A stretch of DNA of 64,000 nucleotides from the NCBI GenBank assembly GCA_963718775.1, contig OY970377.1, positions 620,001 to 684,000 on the forward strand. The letters are read 5' to 3'. The notes under the pieces were generated by a model that did not search any database, was not told where the DNA came from, and saw only the letters and a program-made list of their open reading frames with translations. Source of the stretch: VRUE01 sp963718775. Lineage in GTDB: Bacteria > Actinomycetota > Thermoleophilia > Solirubrobacterales > 70-9. Positions 50,321-58,860 of this stretch are shown here, one piece after another (the first letter of the stretch is position 1; the number at the start of each line of letters is the position of its first letter). The position numbers and the translations under genes are program-made.

Positions 50321-50472
50321 GGGGTGGTCGGGTGCGTCTCTGCGGGAATGTCGCGAAGCGGCGGAAATGCAATCCGATATCTGCGCGGCGTCAGCCGCGC
50401 ACCGACATAGTCGCTAAGCGAGCGCAGCTCGCGTGCGACATCAATTCCCGCAGAGACGCACCCGACCACCCC
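50321..50472 (+). repeat. Structured palindromic element E2
   Basis: Perfect 29-bp terminal arms occur at 50321-50349 (GGGGTGGTCGGG...) and 50444-50472, with sequence unrelated to the E1 arms apart from the leading GGGG. The interior shares GAATGTCGCGAAGCGGC, ATGCAATCCG, GCGCGGC/GCCGCGC and TCAATTC with E1, while its second hairpin (GTCGC/GCGAC plus GCGAGC/GCTCGC) differs. It ends two bases from the GH5 stop codon. Confidence 0.88.
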
Positions 50473-50474
50473 AC

Positions 50475-51584
50475 CTAACGCCGCTTCTCACCGTGCAGTT
50501 CGCGCAAATGTTCACGCAGGCCCTTGCCGAAGCGGGTCGGGTTGCCTTCGTAGTCGCGGATCAGGGTCGGGCCGTTGTAGCAGTCGGTGTCGTCGGCGGT
50601 GTACCAGGCCCAGCCCAGGTAGGAGATGCCGTGGCGGTCGGCCCAGCGCATGTAGGGGTCGATGTAGCGGTGCGTGCAATCGTCCTCGCCGAACTCGCTG
50701 GTGACGACCGGGTAGCGGCGCGCGATGCGCGCGAGGTCGGTGCGGCAGGGGCCGTAACAGGCGTTGAAGTTGTAGGTGTGGTTGGCGGCGACCAGCGCCT
50801 GGGCGGGATCGCTGGGCAGGTATTCGAGCCAGCCGCTGAGGTCGCGCGACCATTCGAGGCCGCCGAGCAGAATCGGCTGCTGGGCGCCGGTCGAGCGCAC
50901 GGCGTCGACCAGCTCCTGCATGCCGGCGGCGCGGTAGCCGCCGAAGTAGTTGTCGTTGGCATCGCAGCCGTCGCGCCAGCATTCCCAGCTGATGTCGTGC
51001 GGCTCGTTGTAGACGTCGAAGAGCACGGCGCGGTCGTCGCGGTATTCGCCGGCGACGCTGCGCCAGAAGTCGGGGGCGTGGTCGGCATCGGCCATCGGCG
51101 GCAGCCCGGTCGCGGTGTGCTGTCCCGGCGCGACCCAGTGCAGGTCGAGGATCACGTAGAGGCCGGCCCGCTCGAGCCGCTGCACGAATTCGCGGATCGC
51201 CGCCCTGTAATTGTCGCCGGCGAGGTAGGCGGGGATCCTGCCGAGGCCCAGCCAGCAGCTCTCGTTGAGCGGCACCCGGACCGCGTTGATGTGCCATTTC
51301 TTCATCGCCCGCACCGAGGCGCCGTCGATCGGCCCCTCGAAGACGGCGTCGCCCTCGACGCAGCGGTACTCGGCGCCGGGACGGTTGACGCCGAGCAGGC
51401 GGACCGGGTCGCCGTCACGCTCGACCAGCTCGTTGCCGCGCACGCCGATCCAGGGCAGGTGCTTGACGGCGGCACTCTGGCCAACCTCGTCGCCACCGGA
51501 CGCGGCCAGCGCTACGACCACGGGGATGATGAGAAGCAGGGCGACCACTGCAACCAGAGTGGACTTGAGAAGAGATCTATGCAA
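50475..51584 (-). CDS. GH5-like secreted or anchored glycoside hydrolase
   Basis: This 369-residue protein starts at TTG 51584, about eight bases after GAGGAC, and opens with a membrane anchor or signal (LVAVVALLLIIPVVVALAAS). The (beta/alpha)8 hydrolase has LLGVNRPGAEYRCVEG, AVRVPLNESCWLGL, YVILDLHWVAPGQHT, the acid/base Glu in FDVYNEPHDISWE and the nucleophile Glu in PVVTSEFGEDDC. It resembles GH5 endoglucanases and mannanases, with several Cys pairs. It probably trims or remodels the exported glycan outside the membrane. The GT4 gene lies upstream on the same strand. Confidence 0.85.
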   Translation of the reverse strand: MHRSLLKSTLVAVVALLLIIPVVVALAASGGDEVGQSAAVKHLPWIGVRGNELVERDGDPVRLLGVNRPGAEYRCVEGDAVFEGPIDGASVRAMKKWHINAVRVPLNESCWLGLGRIPAYLAGDNYRAAIREFVQRLERAGLYVILDLHWVAPGQHTATGLPPMADADHAPDFWRSVAGEYRDDRAVLFDVYNEPHDISWECWRDGCDANDNYFGGYRAAGMQELVDAVRSTGAQQPILLGGLEWSRDLSGWLEYLPSDPAQALVAANHTYNFNACYGPCRTDLARIARRYPVVTSEFGEDDCTHRYIDPYMRWADRHGISYLGWAWYTADDTDCYNGPTLIRDYEGNPTRFGKGLREHLRELHGEKRR

Positions 51585-51606
51585 GTCGGTCAGTCCTCGA
51601 TGGTAC

Positions 51607-52824
51607 TCAGCGGCTCTTGCGTGCCTGGAGGGCTTCCTCGTAAGCCGCCTCGAACTGTGGAACAACCTCGGCGGGGCTGAAGAGCGCTGCTCGCCTCCTC
51701 GCCGCCTCGCCCATCCGGGCGCGCAGGGCACCGTCGTCGCAGAGCCGCTGCAGGGCCGTGCGCAGGGCGCCGACGTCGCCGGCCGGGACCAGGAACCCGC
51801 TCTCGCCGTCGGCGACGATGTCGCTGAGGCCGCCGATGTCGGAGGCGATCGCCGGCTTGCCCGCCGCAGCCGCCTCGAGCGCGACGATGCCGAACGACTC
51901 GGGCAGCAGCGAGGGAGCGATCGCGAAGAGCGAGCGACGCAGCGCCTCGATCGCCAGCGGGTGCGGCAGCGGCCCCAGCGCATGCACGCCGGGGACCTCC
52001 GGCATCGGGTCGATCTGGCGGCCGATCAGGACCAGCGGCGGTGGCGCCTCGAGCTCGGCGTAGGTCTCGACCAGCAGGCGCACGCCCTTGTCCTCGGCGA
52101 CGTCGCCGAAATACATCAGGAACGGCTCGCTCGGCAGCGCCGCTAGGCGGGGATCGTCGGGCGCCGGGGGAGCCGGCAGCTCGCCGATGAAGTTGGGGAC
52201 GACCCGGTGGCGCTCGACGCCTATCCCGCTCAGCTCGCGGACCGCCTCGCTGACTGGCAGGAAGACGTCGACGCGGCGGCGCAGCCAGGGCTCGTCGAAG
52301 CGCAGGCCGGCGCTGACCATCGTGCCCTTGCCGGCGCCGTAGCTCTCGACCGCGTGGGCGAAGCACTTTCGCGCCGCCGGCCCACTGCAGACGCCGCCGC
52401 GGTAGAAGAAGCGCTTGGTCGCGCAGACGAGGCTGTAGTCGTGCAGGGAGAGGACGAAGGCCGCCCCGGAGCTCCGATCGAGTGGCAGGTAGGAGTGGGC
52501 CAGCCAGTTGTGGGCGTGGACGACGTCGGGGCGCTGTTCGCGAATCACGCGGCGCAGGTCGCGGACGGTCAAGGGGTCCGGGCCCGGCGGCGCGTAGCGG
52601 CGCTCCTCGTCGACCGGCACGCCGGGGATGCGGTGGATCGAGCTCTCCAGCAGGTGCAGCTCGACGCCGTCCTCGCGCGCCGGCGGCTCGCCGGCCGGCT
52701 GGCGCAGCGTCGCCACGCCGACCTCGTGGCCGCGGCGGGCCAGCGCGGCGCTGAGATCCTCGACGATCCGCTCCTCGCCGCCGACGACGGGCGAGAAGGA
52801 CTGCGCAAGCATCAGGATCCGCAT
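51607..52824 (-). CDS. Family 4 glycosyltransferase
   Basis: This 405-residue GT-B enzyme has RILMLAQSFSPVVGGEERIV (acceptor-domain glycine motif), VVHAHNWLAHSYLPL, a Cys-containing DYSLVCATKRFFYRGGVCSG loop, PNFIGELPAPPAPDDPRL, FLMYFGDVAEDKGVRLL and APSLLPESFGIVALEAAAAG with the E-x(7)-E donor site. It is a retaining sugar transferase of the polysaccharide locus. It starts at ATG 52824, divergent from the first GH26-like gene. Confidence 0.9.
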   Translation of the reverse strand: MRILMLAQSFSPVVGGEERIVEDLSAALARRGHEVGVATLRQPAGEPPAREDGVELHLLESSIHRIPGVPVDEERRYAPPGPDPLTVRDLRRVIREQRPDVVHAHNWLAHSYLPLDRSSGAAFVLSLHDYSLVCATKRFFYRGGVCSGPAARKCFAHAVESYGAGKGTMVSAGLRFDEPWLRRRVDVFLPVSEAVRELSGIGVERHRVVPNFIGELPAPPAPDDPRLAALPSEPFLMYFGDVAEDKGVRLLVETYAELEAPPPLVLIGRQIDPMPEVPGVHALGPLPHPLAIEALRRSLFAIAPSLLPESFGIVALEAAAAGKPAIASDIGGLSDIVADGESGFLVPAGDVGALRTALQRLCDDGALRARMGEAARRRAALFSPAEVVPQFEAAYEEALQARKSR

Positions 52825-52988
52825 CGATCTCCCGGCGTCATCTCGGCGCCAACGTTACGAGATGCAGCAATCCCGGCGGCGAATTGTGCCACGGCGATCT
52901 GTGCCTTCATGGCGGAACGAATCGACCGTGACCGCCGAAAGGCTGATTTGTGCATGGCGATCCCCCAAATCGGGTAGAACTTTCGTCC

Positions 52989-54533
52989 ATGGCCCTCCTA
53001 GACCACGGCCGTTCTCTCATTGCCTACCTCGTTGGCGCCGTTGTCCTTCTGGCCATCGCGGCGAGCGTCGTCTCCGCAGGTCAGAGCATGCGAATGAACC
53101 GCCTCACCGGGGCGGTGCAGATCGACCAGAAGACGTGTCAGGGGAGCCCGCGGCAGGCGCGCAAGTTCGGCCGCGTCTGCAATCACGCCAGGATCGCCCT
53201 GCCGCGCCACCGACACCACGGCCACGCGCCCAGCTCGAGTGGCCCCTCGACGCCGGCGGCCGCACAGCCCGCCGGTCCCGACGTGACAAGCGTGCCCACG
53301 TCGACCGAGGCGACGCCTCCAGGCCAGGTGACGCCTCCCGGCCCGACGCCGACGCCGACGCCCGATCCGGATCCAACCCCGACTCCCCCCGCTCCGGACC
53401 CGACACCAGCGCCAACCGAACCTCCGAACCCAGACCCGGTGCCCCCTCCCAACCCGACGCCGCCTCCGACGCCCGCGCCGGACCCGACGCCGGACCCCTC
53501 CCCGCCACCGAAAACCACTCCCTCGCCACCGCCGGTCCCCGCCGGCACTCCAGCGCCGAAATCGATCTACTGGGGCGCCTGGATCGGCAGCCACCTGACC
53601 GGCACCGAGGCGCCCTGGGACATGAACGCGGTGACCAAGATGGAGCAGACGGCCGGCAAGAAGCTCTCGATCGTCAACTTCTCCGCCCCCTTCGCCAACT
53701 GCTCGGGCTCCAACTGCAGCTTCTACAACTTCCCCGTCAACGAGTTCAACAGCATCCGCGCCCATGGCTCGATCCCCTTCTACAGTTGGGGCTCGCAATC
53801 GATCCCGATGCCGGCCAACCTCAACGAGCCGGACTTCCAGCTCGCCGACGTGATCGACGGCAGCCACGATGCCTTCATCCGCCGCTTCGCCGAAGAAGCC
53901 CGCGACTGGGGGCACCCCTTCTTCCTGCGCTTCAACTGGGAGATGAACGGCAGCTGGTTCGCCTGGATGGAGGGCGTCAACGGCAACCAGCCCGGTGAAT
54001 CCGTCGCCGCCTGGCGCCACGTCCACGACATCTTCAACGAAGTCGGCGCGACCAATGCGACCTGGGTCTGGTGCCCCAACATCGACCCGGACAACCAGCT
54101 GCGCAACCTCGCCTCGCTCTACCCGGGCAACGCCTACGTCGACTGGACCGGGCTCGACGGCTACAACTGGGGCACCAACCCGGCGCGGTCGGACCGCTGG
54201 CGCAGCTTCGACTCGCTCTACAGCTCAACTTACAAAGAGATCGTCCAGACGATCGCTCCAAGCAAGCCGATGATCGTCGGCGAGGTCGGCTCCAGCGAGT
54301 ACGGCGGCTCGAAGGCCAGCTGGATCAAAGACATGCTCAGCAAGGTCCCGACCAACTACCCGAAGATCCGCGGCCTGCTCTACTTCGAGAAGTACGACGA
54401 CGGCATGGACTGGCCGATCGAGACCTCGAGCGCCGCCGCCAGCGCTTTCGCCAGCGGCATCCAGAACCCGGCCTACGCGACCAACCAGTTCGGCTCGCTC
54501 GGCTTCGGCCCCGTTCGCCAGCCCACCGGCTGA
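52989..54533 (+). CDS. GH26-like hydrolase 1 (membrane-anchored, Pro/Thr linker)
   Basis: This 514-residue protein has an N-terminal TM anchor (LIAYLVGAVVLLAIAASVVS), a Cys-containing stalk, and a long Pro/Thr/Asp-rich linker (residues about 85-190) before the catalytic domain at SIYWGAWIGSHLTG. The GH26-type acid/base Glu is in RFNWEMNGSWFAW and the nucleophile Glu in MIVGEVGSSEYGG; TWVWCPNIDPDNQ and VDWTGLDGYNWG are conserved in all four paralogues. GH26 enzymes act on mannans, mixed-linkage glucans or xylans; the substrate here may be the locus's own glycan. ATG 52989 starts the anchor. Confidence 0.88.
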   Translation: MALLDHGRSLIAYLVGAVVLLAIAASVVSAGQSMRMNRLTGAVQIDQKTCQGSPRQARKFGRVCNHARIALPRHRHHGHAPSSSGPSTPAAAQPAGPDVTSVPTSTEATPPGQVTPPGPTPTPTPDPDPTPTPPAPDPTPAPTEPPNPDPVPPPNPTPPPTPAPDPTPDPSPPPKTTPSPPPVPAGTPAPKSIYWGAWIGSHLTGTEAPWDMNAVTKMEQTAGKKLSIVNFSAPFANCSGSNCSFYNFPVNEFNSIRAHGSIPFYSWGSQSIPMPANLNEPDFQLADVIDGSHDAFIRRFAEEARDWGHPFFLRFNWEMNGSWFAWMEGVNGNQPGESVAAWRHVHDIFNEVGATNATWVWCPNIDPDNQLRNLASLYPGNAYVDWTGLDGYNWGTNPARSDRWRSFDSLYSSTYKEIVQTIAPSKPMIVGEVGSSEYGGSKASWIKDMLSKVPTNYPKIRGLLYFEKYDDGMDWPIETSSAAASAFASGIQNPAYATNQFGSLGFGPVRQPTG

Positions 54534-54549
54534 GCTCGAGACAGCCGCC

Positions 54550-56688
54550 TTGCAGGAGAGTCGTCGGCGCCTGCCAGAATCGGCGCCCGTGTCGTCCGCC
54601 GATGCTCATCCCAAGGAGGCCGTGCCGCCGATCTCGGTGGTGATCTGCGCCTACACGCTGGAGAGGATCGAGCGGATCGCCGACGCGATCGAGTCGCTGC
54701 AGGAACAGACGGTCGCGCCGCACGAGATCGTCCTGGTGATCGACCACTCGCCCGAGCTGGAAGCGGAGTGCCGGCGGCGCTGGTCCCAGGCCAACATCCT
54801 CGCCAACCGCGAGCAGCAGGGGCTCTCCGGCGCCCGTAACACCGGCCTTGCCGAGAGCAGCGGCGGCGTCGTCGCCTTCCTCGACGACGACGCGGTAGCG
54901 GCGCCCGACTGGGTCGAGCGGCTCGGCCAGGCTTACGCCGACGAGCGCGTGCTCGGCGCTGGCGGCGCCGTGCGACCGATGTGGAGCGAGGCGCCGCCGC
55001 GCTGGTTCCCGGCCGAGTTCGACTGGGTGATCGGCTGCACCCACTCGGGGATGCCGCGCGAGCGCCAAGCGGTGCGCAACCTGGTCGGCGCCAACATGTC
55101 CTTCCGCCGCGAGGCGCTGGTCGAGGTCGGCGGCTTCCGTCACGAGCTGGGCCGGATCGGCAAGATCCCCGCCGGCTGCGAGGAGACCGACCTCTGCATC
55201 CGCATCGGCAAGCGGCACCCCGAGGGCACGATCCTCTACGACCCCGCCGCCAGGGTCGAGCACTTCGTGCCAGCCGAGCGCGCCCAGCGCTCCTACTTCT
55301 CCTCGCGCTGCCGTGGCGAGGGGCGCTCGAAGGCGATCCTCGCCGCCCTCGTCGGCAGCGACTCCGGCCTCTCCGAAGAGCGCTCCTACGTGCGCCGCAC
55401 GTTGCCGCTCGGGTTCCTGCGCGGCCTCGGCAACGGCGCCCGCGGCGACTTCGGCGGCATCGAGCGGGCGACGATGATCGTCTTCGGCCTCTTCGCGACG
55501 ACGAGCGGCTACCTGGGCGCCCGCCGGGAGGCGAAGCGGATCGCGCGCCGCCGCGATCGCCTCGGCGAGGCCGAGGGAGAGCAGCTGCGGGTGCTGACGG
55601 TGACGCCGCTCAGCCCCCTCTCGCAGGGTGGCGTCGAGCGGCACGTGATGGAAGTGACGCGGCGCTTCGCCGCCGCCGGCGCCGTGGCCGAGGTGCTCTG
55701 CACCGAGCCGGGCGGCCCCGCCATCGCCGAGGAGGAGCGTGACGGCGTGACGATCCGCACCGTGCGCGCCTGGCCCGCCAATCGCGACTGGTGCCTGGCG
55801 CCGCGGCTCTGGCGCGAGATCGGCCGCCAGCCCTGGGACGTCGTCCACGTCCAGTCCTACCACACGCTCGTAGCGCCGCTGGCGATGCTGCGAGCGCTGA
55901 CCCTGGGCATCCCCTACGTGGTCACCTTCCACGGCGGCGGCCACACCTCCGAGCTGCGCAACCGCTCTCGCTCCCTGCAGCGGCTACTGCTGAGGCCGCT
56001 GCTGAGACGAGCCAAGCGCCTGATCGCGGTCGCCCGCTTCGAGATCGACGAGTACGGCAGCGAGATGGGGATCCCGGCCGAGCAGTTCTCCCTGATCCCC
56101 AACGGCACCGACCTCGCCTTCTCGGCCGAGAACGGAGACGCGCCGGTGGAGAGCAACGGCCGGCCACCGACGATCGCCTCGATCGGGCGGCTCGAGCACT
56201 ACAAGGGCCACCACCGCGTCATCGCCGCCTTCCCTCACGTGCTCGAGCGCGAGCCCGAGGCGCGGCTGATGATCGTCGGCAGCGGCCCCTACGAGGCCGA
56301 ACTGCGCCGCCAGACCGACCAGCTTGGCCTCGCCGAGAAGGTCGAGTTCACCAGCGTCCCGGCCGACGACCCAGCCGGGATGGCAACCCTGATGCGCGGC
56401 CTCTCCCTGGTCGTCCTGCTCAGCGACTTCGAGACCCACCCGCTGGTCGCGCTCGAGGCCGCCGCCGCCGGACGGCGCCTGCTCGTCGCCGACTCCAGCG
56501 GCCTCGCCGAGCTGGCCGCCGACGGCTTCGCCCGCGCGATCCCACCCGACGAGAGCCCCGCCAAGGTCGGCGAGGCCGTCGTCGAGGAGCTCCACCAGCC
56601 GCCGCCCAGCCGGCGGCCGAAGCTGACCTCGTGGGACGAGTGCGCCGACGAGCTGCTGGCGCTGTACCGCAGCGTGTGCTCCGCGTAA
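54550..56688 (+). CDS. Double glycosyltransferase (GT2-GT4 fusion)
   Basis: This 712-residue protein has two glycosyltransferase domains. The GT2 domain (about 25-330) has PPISVVICAYTLERIERIAD, GLSGARNTGLAESSGGVVAF, LDDDAVAAPDWVERLG and AGCEETDLCIRIG. The GT4 domain (about 350-710) has PLSPLSQGGVERHVMEVTRR, VVTFHGGGHTSELRNRS, LIPNGTDLAFSAENG, IGRLEHYKGHHRVIAAFPHV and LSDFETHPLVALEAAAAGRR. It could add two consecutive sugars. The start is TTG 54550 or the GTG at 54589 (SSADAHPKEAV); it follows GH26-like 1 by 16 bases. Confidence 0.85.
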   Translation: MQESRRRLPESAPVSSADAHPKEAVPPISVVICAYTLERIERIADAIESLQEQTVAPHEIVLVIDHSPELEAECRRRWSQANILANREQQGLSGARNTGLAESSGGVVAFLDDDAVAAPDWVERLGQAYADERVLGAGGAVRPMWSEAPPRWFPAEFDWVIGCTHSGMPRERQAVRNLVGANMSFRREALVEVGGFRHELGRIGKIPAGCEETDLCIRIGKRHPEGTILYDPAARVEHFVPAERAQRSYFSSRCRGEGRSKAILAALVGSDSGLSEERSYVRRTLPLGFLRGLGNGARGDFGGIERATMIVFGLFATTSGYLGARREAKRIARRRDRLGEAEGEQLRVLTVTPLSPLSQGGVERHVMEVTRRFAAAGAVAEVLCTEPGGPAIAEEERDGVTIRTVRAWPANRDWCLAPRLWREIGRQPWDVVHVQSYHTLVAPLAMLRALTLGIPYVVTFHGGGHTSELRNRSRSLQRLLLRPLLRRAKRLIAVARFEIDEYGSEMGIPAEQFSLIPNGTDLAFSAENGDAPVESNGRPPTIASIGRLEHYKGHHRVIAAFPHVLEREPEARLMIVGSGPYEAELRRQTDQLGLAEKVEFTSVPADDPAGMATLMRGLSLVVLLSDFETHPLVALEAAAAGRRLLVADSSGLAELAADGFARAIPPDESPAKVGEAVVEELHQPPPSRRPKLTSWDECADELLALYRSVCSA

Positions 56689-56744
56689 GAGCTTTCTCAC
56701 TCAATCGTTAAATAAAGGCAAAGAGCCCCGCCTACGCTCGGCGG

Positions 56745-58148
56745 GTGCCTCGGAAGCTGGGTAAAGACGTCGCTTGGCTCTGGGGCGGCTACATCGCTCG
56801 CGCGGTCGCCTACTTCGGACTGATCGTCGTCCTCACCCGCGAGCTCGGCCCGGCAGGCTTCGGATCGCTCTCGCTGTTCCTCGCCGTCACGCTCGGCGTC
56901 TCCCAGGTCGCCGGCTCCTGGCCCTTCCTCGCCGTGCCGGTGCTGAGCGCCCAGGGCCGGACGATCGGGGCGGCGTTCAGGCCAGCGGTCTACGTCGCCG
57001 CGCTGGCGACAGTCGCCTCGCTGGCCGTCGCTCTGCCGATCTCCTTCGCCCTGCAGTCACGAGCGGCGATCTCCCTCCTCGCGGTGGTCGGCTACTCGCT
57101 TGCCCTGGTTGGCCTGCAGGGCATCTACGCGGTCCAGCAGACCGAGGGGAAGATGGCCGGCATCGCCATGCTGCAGACCGGCGACCGCCTCCTCGCCCTC
57201 GGCCTCGCGCTCGCCGCCGCCGCCGTCCTCACCCTCGACGTCCTCCAGGCCGAGGTGCTGCTGACCATGGCCTCGGTGGTCAGCTGCGCGATCGCCCTGC
57301 TGGTGATCGGCCGGCGGCAGAAGCTCTTCCGGCGCCACGCCGACGACATCCCCGACCATCCGATCTCGACCGTGATGTCGTCGGTTGGAGCGATGGGCAT
57401 CGTCAGCCTCTGCTCCTACGGCGTCGCCTGGGCCGACATCTTCATCCTCGCCGCCTTCCGTTCCAACAGCGACGTTGGCATCTACTCGCTCGCGTACCAG
57501 CTCTTCACCTTCGTGGCTCAGCTCGGCGCGCTCTGGGCGGTTGCCGCTCTGCCGATCCACGCTCGCTCGACGGCCTCGGGCCACGACCTCGCCGACCAGC
57601 TGCCGATCCCCCGCCTGGCTGCCTACACCTGCCTCTGGGCCGCGCTGATCGCCGCTGCGGCGGTCGGCTCGGTAGTCGTCCTGCCCTATGCGTTCGGCTC
57701 TGACTTCAGCGCCGCGGCGACTCCGCTGCTGGTGCTCCTCGCCGGCAGCGGCATCTTCGCCGCCGCCTACTTCGCGGTGCTGCCGGGCCTGATCGCCGCC
57801 GGGCAAAGTGGCCTGGTCGCGAAGGTGGCAGGTGGCTCGGTGGTGATCAACATCGTCCTCGACCTGATCCTGGTGCCACCCCTGGGCGTGCTGGGGCCGG
57901 CGCTGGCAACCGTCGGCCAGTCTGTCTTCGGCACGATCGCCCTTGCCGGCATCGTGCTGGGCTTCGGGCCGACGCTTCGCCTGCTCGCCGTCGGAGCGCC
58001 GGCGGTCCTTGCCACGACGCTGCTGGCGATCGACCCCAACGATGCCGGCCTGGCGATCTTCTGCGCCCTGACCGCGATCGCCACCGGCCTCTCAGGCCTG
58101 GCGATGACCCACCGCGCCGGCGGCCTACCGACGGCGGCCCGTGTATGA
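56745..58148 (+). CDS. Polysaccharide flippase (Wzx/MATE-like)
   Basis: This 467-residue protein has 12-14 TM helices of the MOP superfamily. WLWGGYIARAVAYFGLIVVL, LTRELGPAGFGSLSLFLAVT and the DIFILAAFRSNSDVGIYSLA segment (mid-protein, with helix-breaking Ser/Asp) match Wzx/RfbX flippases that turn lipid-linked oligosaccharides. It starts at GTG 56745. It is unusual that an ABC exporter (Wzm/Wzt) is encoded in the same locus; the two may handle different glycans. Confidence 0.9.
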   Translation: MPRKLGKDVAWLWGGYIARAVAYFGLIVVLTRELGPAGFGSLSLFLAVTLGVSQVAGSWPFLAVPVLSAQGRTIGAAFRPAVYVAALATVASLAVALPISFALQSRAAISLLAVVGYSLALVGLQGIYAVQQTEGKMAGIAMLQTGDRLLALGLALAAAAVLTLDVLQAEVLLTMASVVSCAIALLVIGRRQKLFRRHADDIPDHPISTVMSSVGAMGIVSLCSYGVAWADIFILAAFRSNSDVGIYSLAYQLFTFVAQLGALWAVAALPIHARSTASGHDLADQLPIPRLAAYTCLWAALIAAAAVGSVVVLPYAFGSDFSAAATPLLVLLAGSGIFAAAYFAVLPGLIAAGQSGLVAKVAGGSVVINIVLDLILVPPLGVLGPALATVGQSVFGTIALAGIVLGFGPTLRLLAVGAPAVLATTLLAIDPNDAGLAIFCALTAIATGLSGLAMTHRAGGLPTAARV

Positions 58149-58179
58149 GCCTTACCCAGACCTGGCTAGCATCGACCCG

Positions 58180-58860
58180 GTGGAGATCCTTGTTGTCGAG
58201 GACGAGGCAGCCATCGCGGACTTTCTCGAGCGTGGCCTCGAGGCCGAGGGCTACGGCATCAGCGTCGCCGGCGACGGCGAGGAGGGGGAGCGGCTGGCGC
58301 TCGGTGGTGGCTTCGACCTCGTCATCCTCGACCGGATGCTGCCCAAGCGCGACGGGATGGCCGTCCTGGCGACGCTTAGACGCGCAAGGCCGGCGCTGCC
58401 CGTGATCCTGCTCACCGCGAAGGGCGAGATCGGCGATCGAGTCGAGGGGCTCGACCACGGCGCCACCGACTACATAGCCAAGCCCTTCGCCTTCGAGGAG
58501 CTGGCGGCTCGCGTCCGGGTCTGCCTGCGCCAGCCAAGCGGCATGGAGATGACCACGCTGGAGGCCGGCGGAATCAAGCTCGACCTGATCGAGCGCCGCG
58601 CCGAGCGCGACGGGATCTCGGTCCGGTTGCCGGGGAGGGAGGCGGAGCTGCTCGCCTATCTGATGCGCCGCCCGGGCCAGATCTGCACCCGCGAGCAGAT
58701 CCTCTCTTCGGTCTGGGGCTATGACCACGACCCTGGCACCAACGTCGTCCAGGTCTATGTCGGCTATCTGCGACGGCGCCTCTCCAGGCCCGGCTCGCCG
58801 CTGCCGGTGGAGACGATCCGCGCCGCCGGCTACCGGCTGATCGAGACCGGCGCGGAATGA
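58180..58860 (+). CDS. OmpR-family response regulator
   Basis: This 226-residue regulator has a receiver domain (ILVVEDEAAIADFLERGLEA, phospho-acceptor D51 in DLVILDRMLP, YIAKPF Lys) and an OmpR/PhoB winged-helix domain (LPGREAELLAYLMRRPGQIC, then NVVQVYVGYLRRRLSRPGSP). I prefer GTG 58180 (VEILVVEDE); GTG 58141 would add 13 residues. It overlaps the histidine kinase start (ATGA). It probably controls genes of this surface-glycan locus. Confidence 0.92.
   Translation: MEILVVEDEAAIADFLERGLEAEGYGISVAGDGEEGERLALGGGFDLVILDRMLPKRDGMAVLATLRRARPALPVILLTAKGEIGDRVEGLDHGATDYIAKPFAFEELAARVRVCLRQPSGMEMTTLEAGGIKLDLIERRAERDGISVRLPGREAELLAYLMRRPGQICTREQILSSVWGYDHDPGTNVVQVYVGYLRRRLSRPGSPLPVETIRAAGYRLIETGAE

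Larger units (their letters stand above)
49960..50474. other. 515-bp non-coding gap carrying elements E1 and E2
   Basis: The gap between the GH5 gene end and the wzm start contains two large inverted-repeat elements (50057-50198 and 50321-50472) in opposite orientation. A 122-bp spacer between them has only short stems (for example around CTTGCTTCCGAGACTCGGAA). Open frames here reflect the palindromes and lack coding character. The wzm promoter probably lies at 49960-50056. Confidence 0.75.

Noticed and set aside
49084..50469. A longer wzm frame starting at 50469
   Set aside because: The added 170 codons run through the E1/E2 palindromes; the permease begins normally at ATG 49959.
50057..50472. 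CRISPR-like or IS-end interpretation of the large inverted repeats
   Set aside because: There is no repeated spacer pattern, no transposase frame between the arms and no target-site duplication visible; the arms of the two elements are different in sequence.
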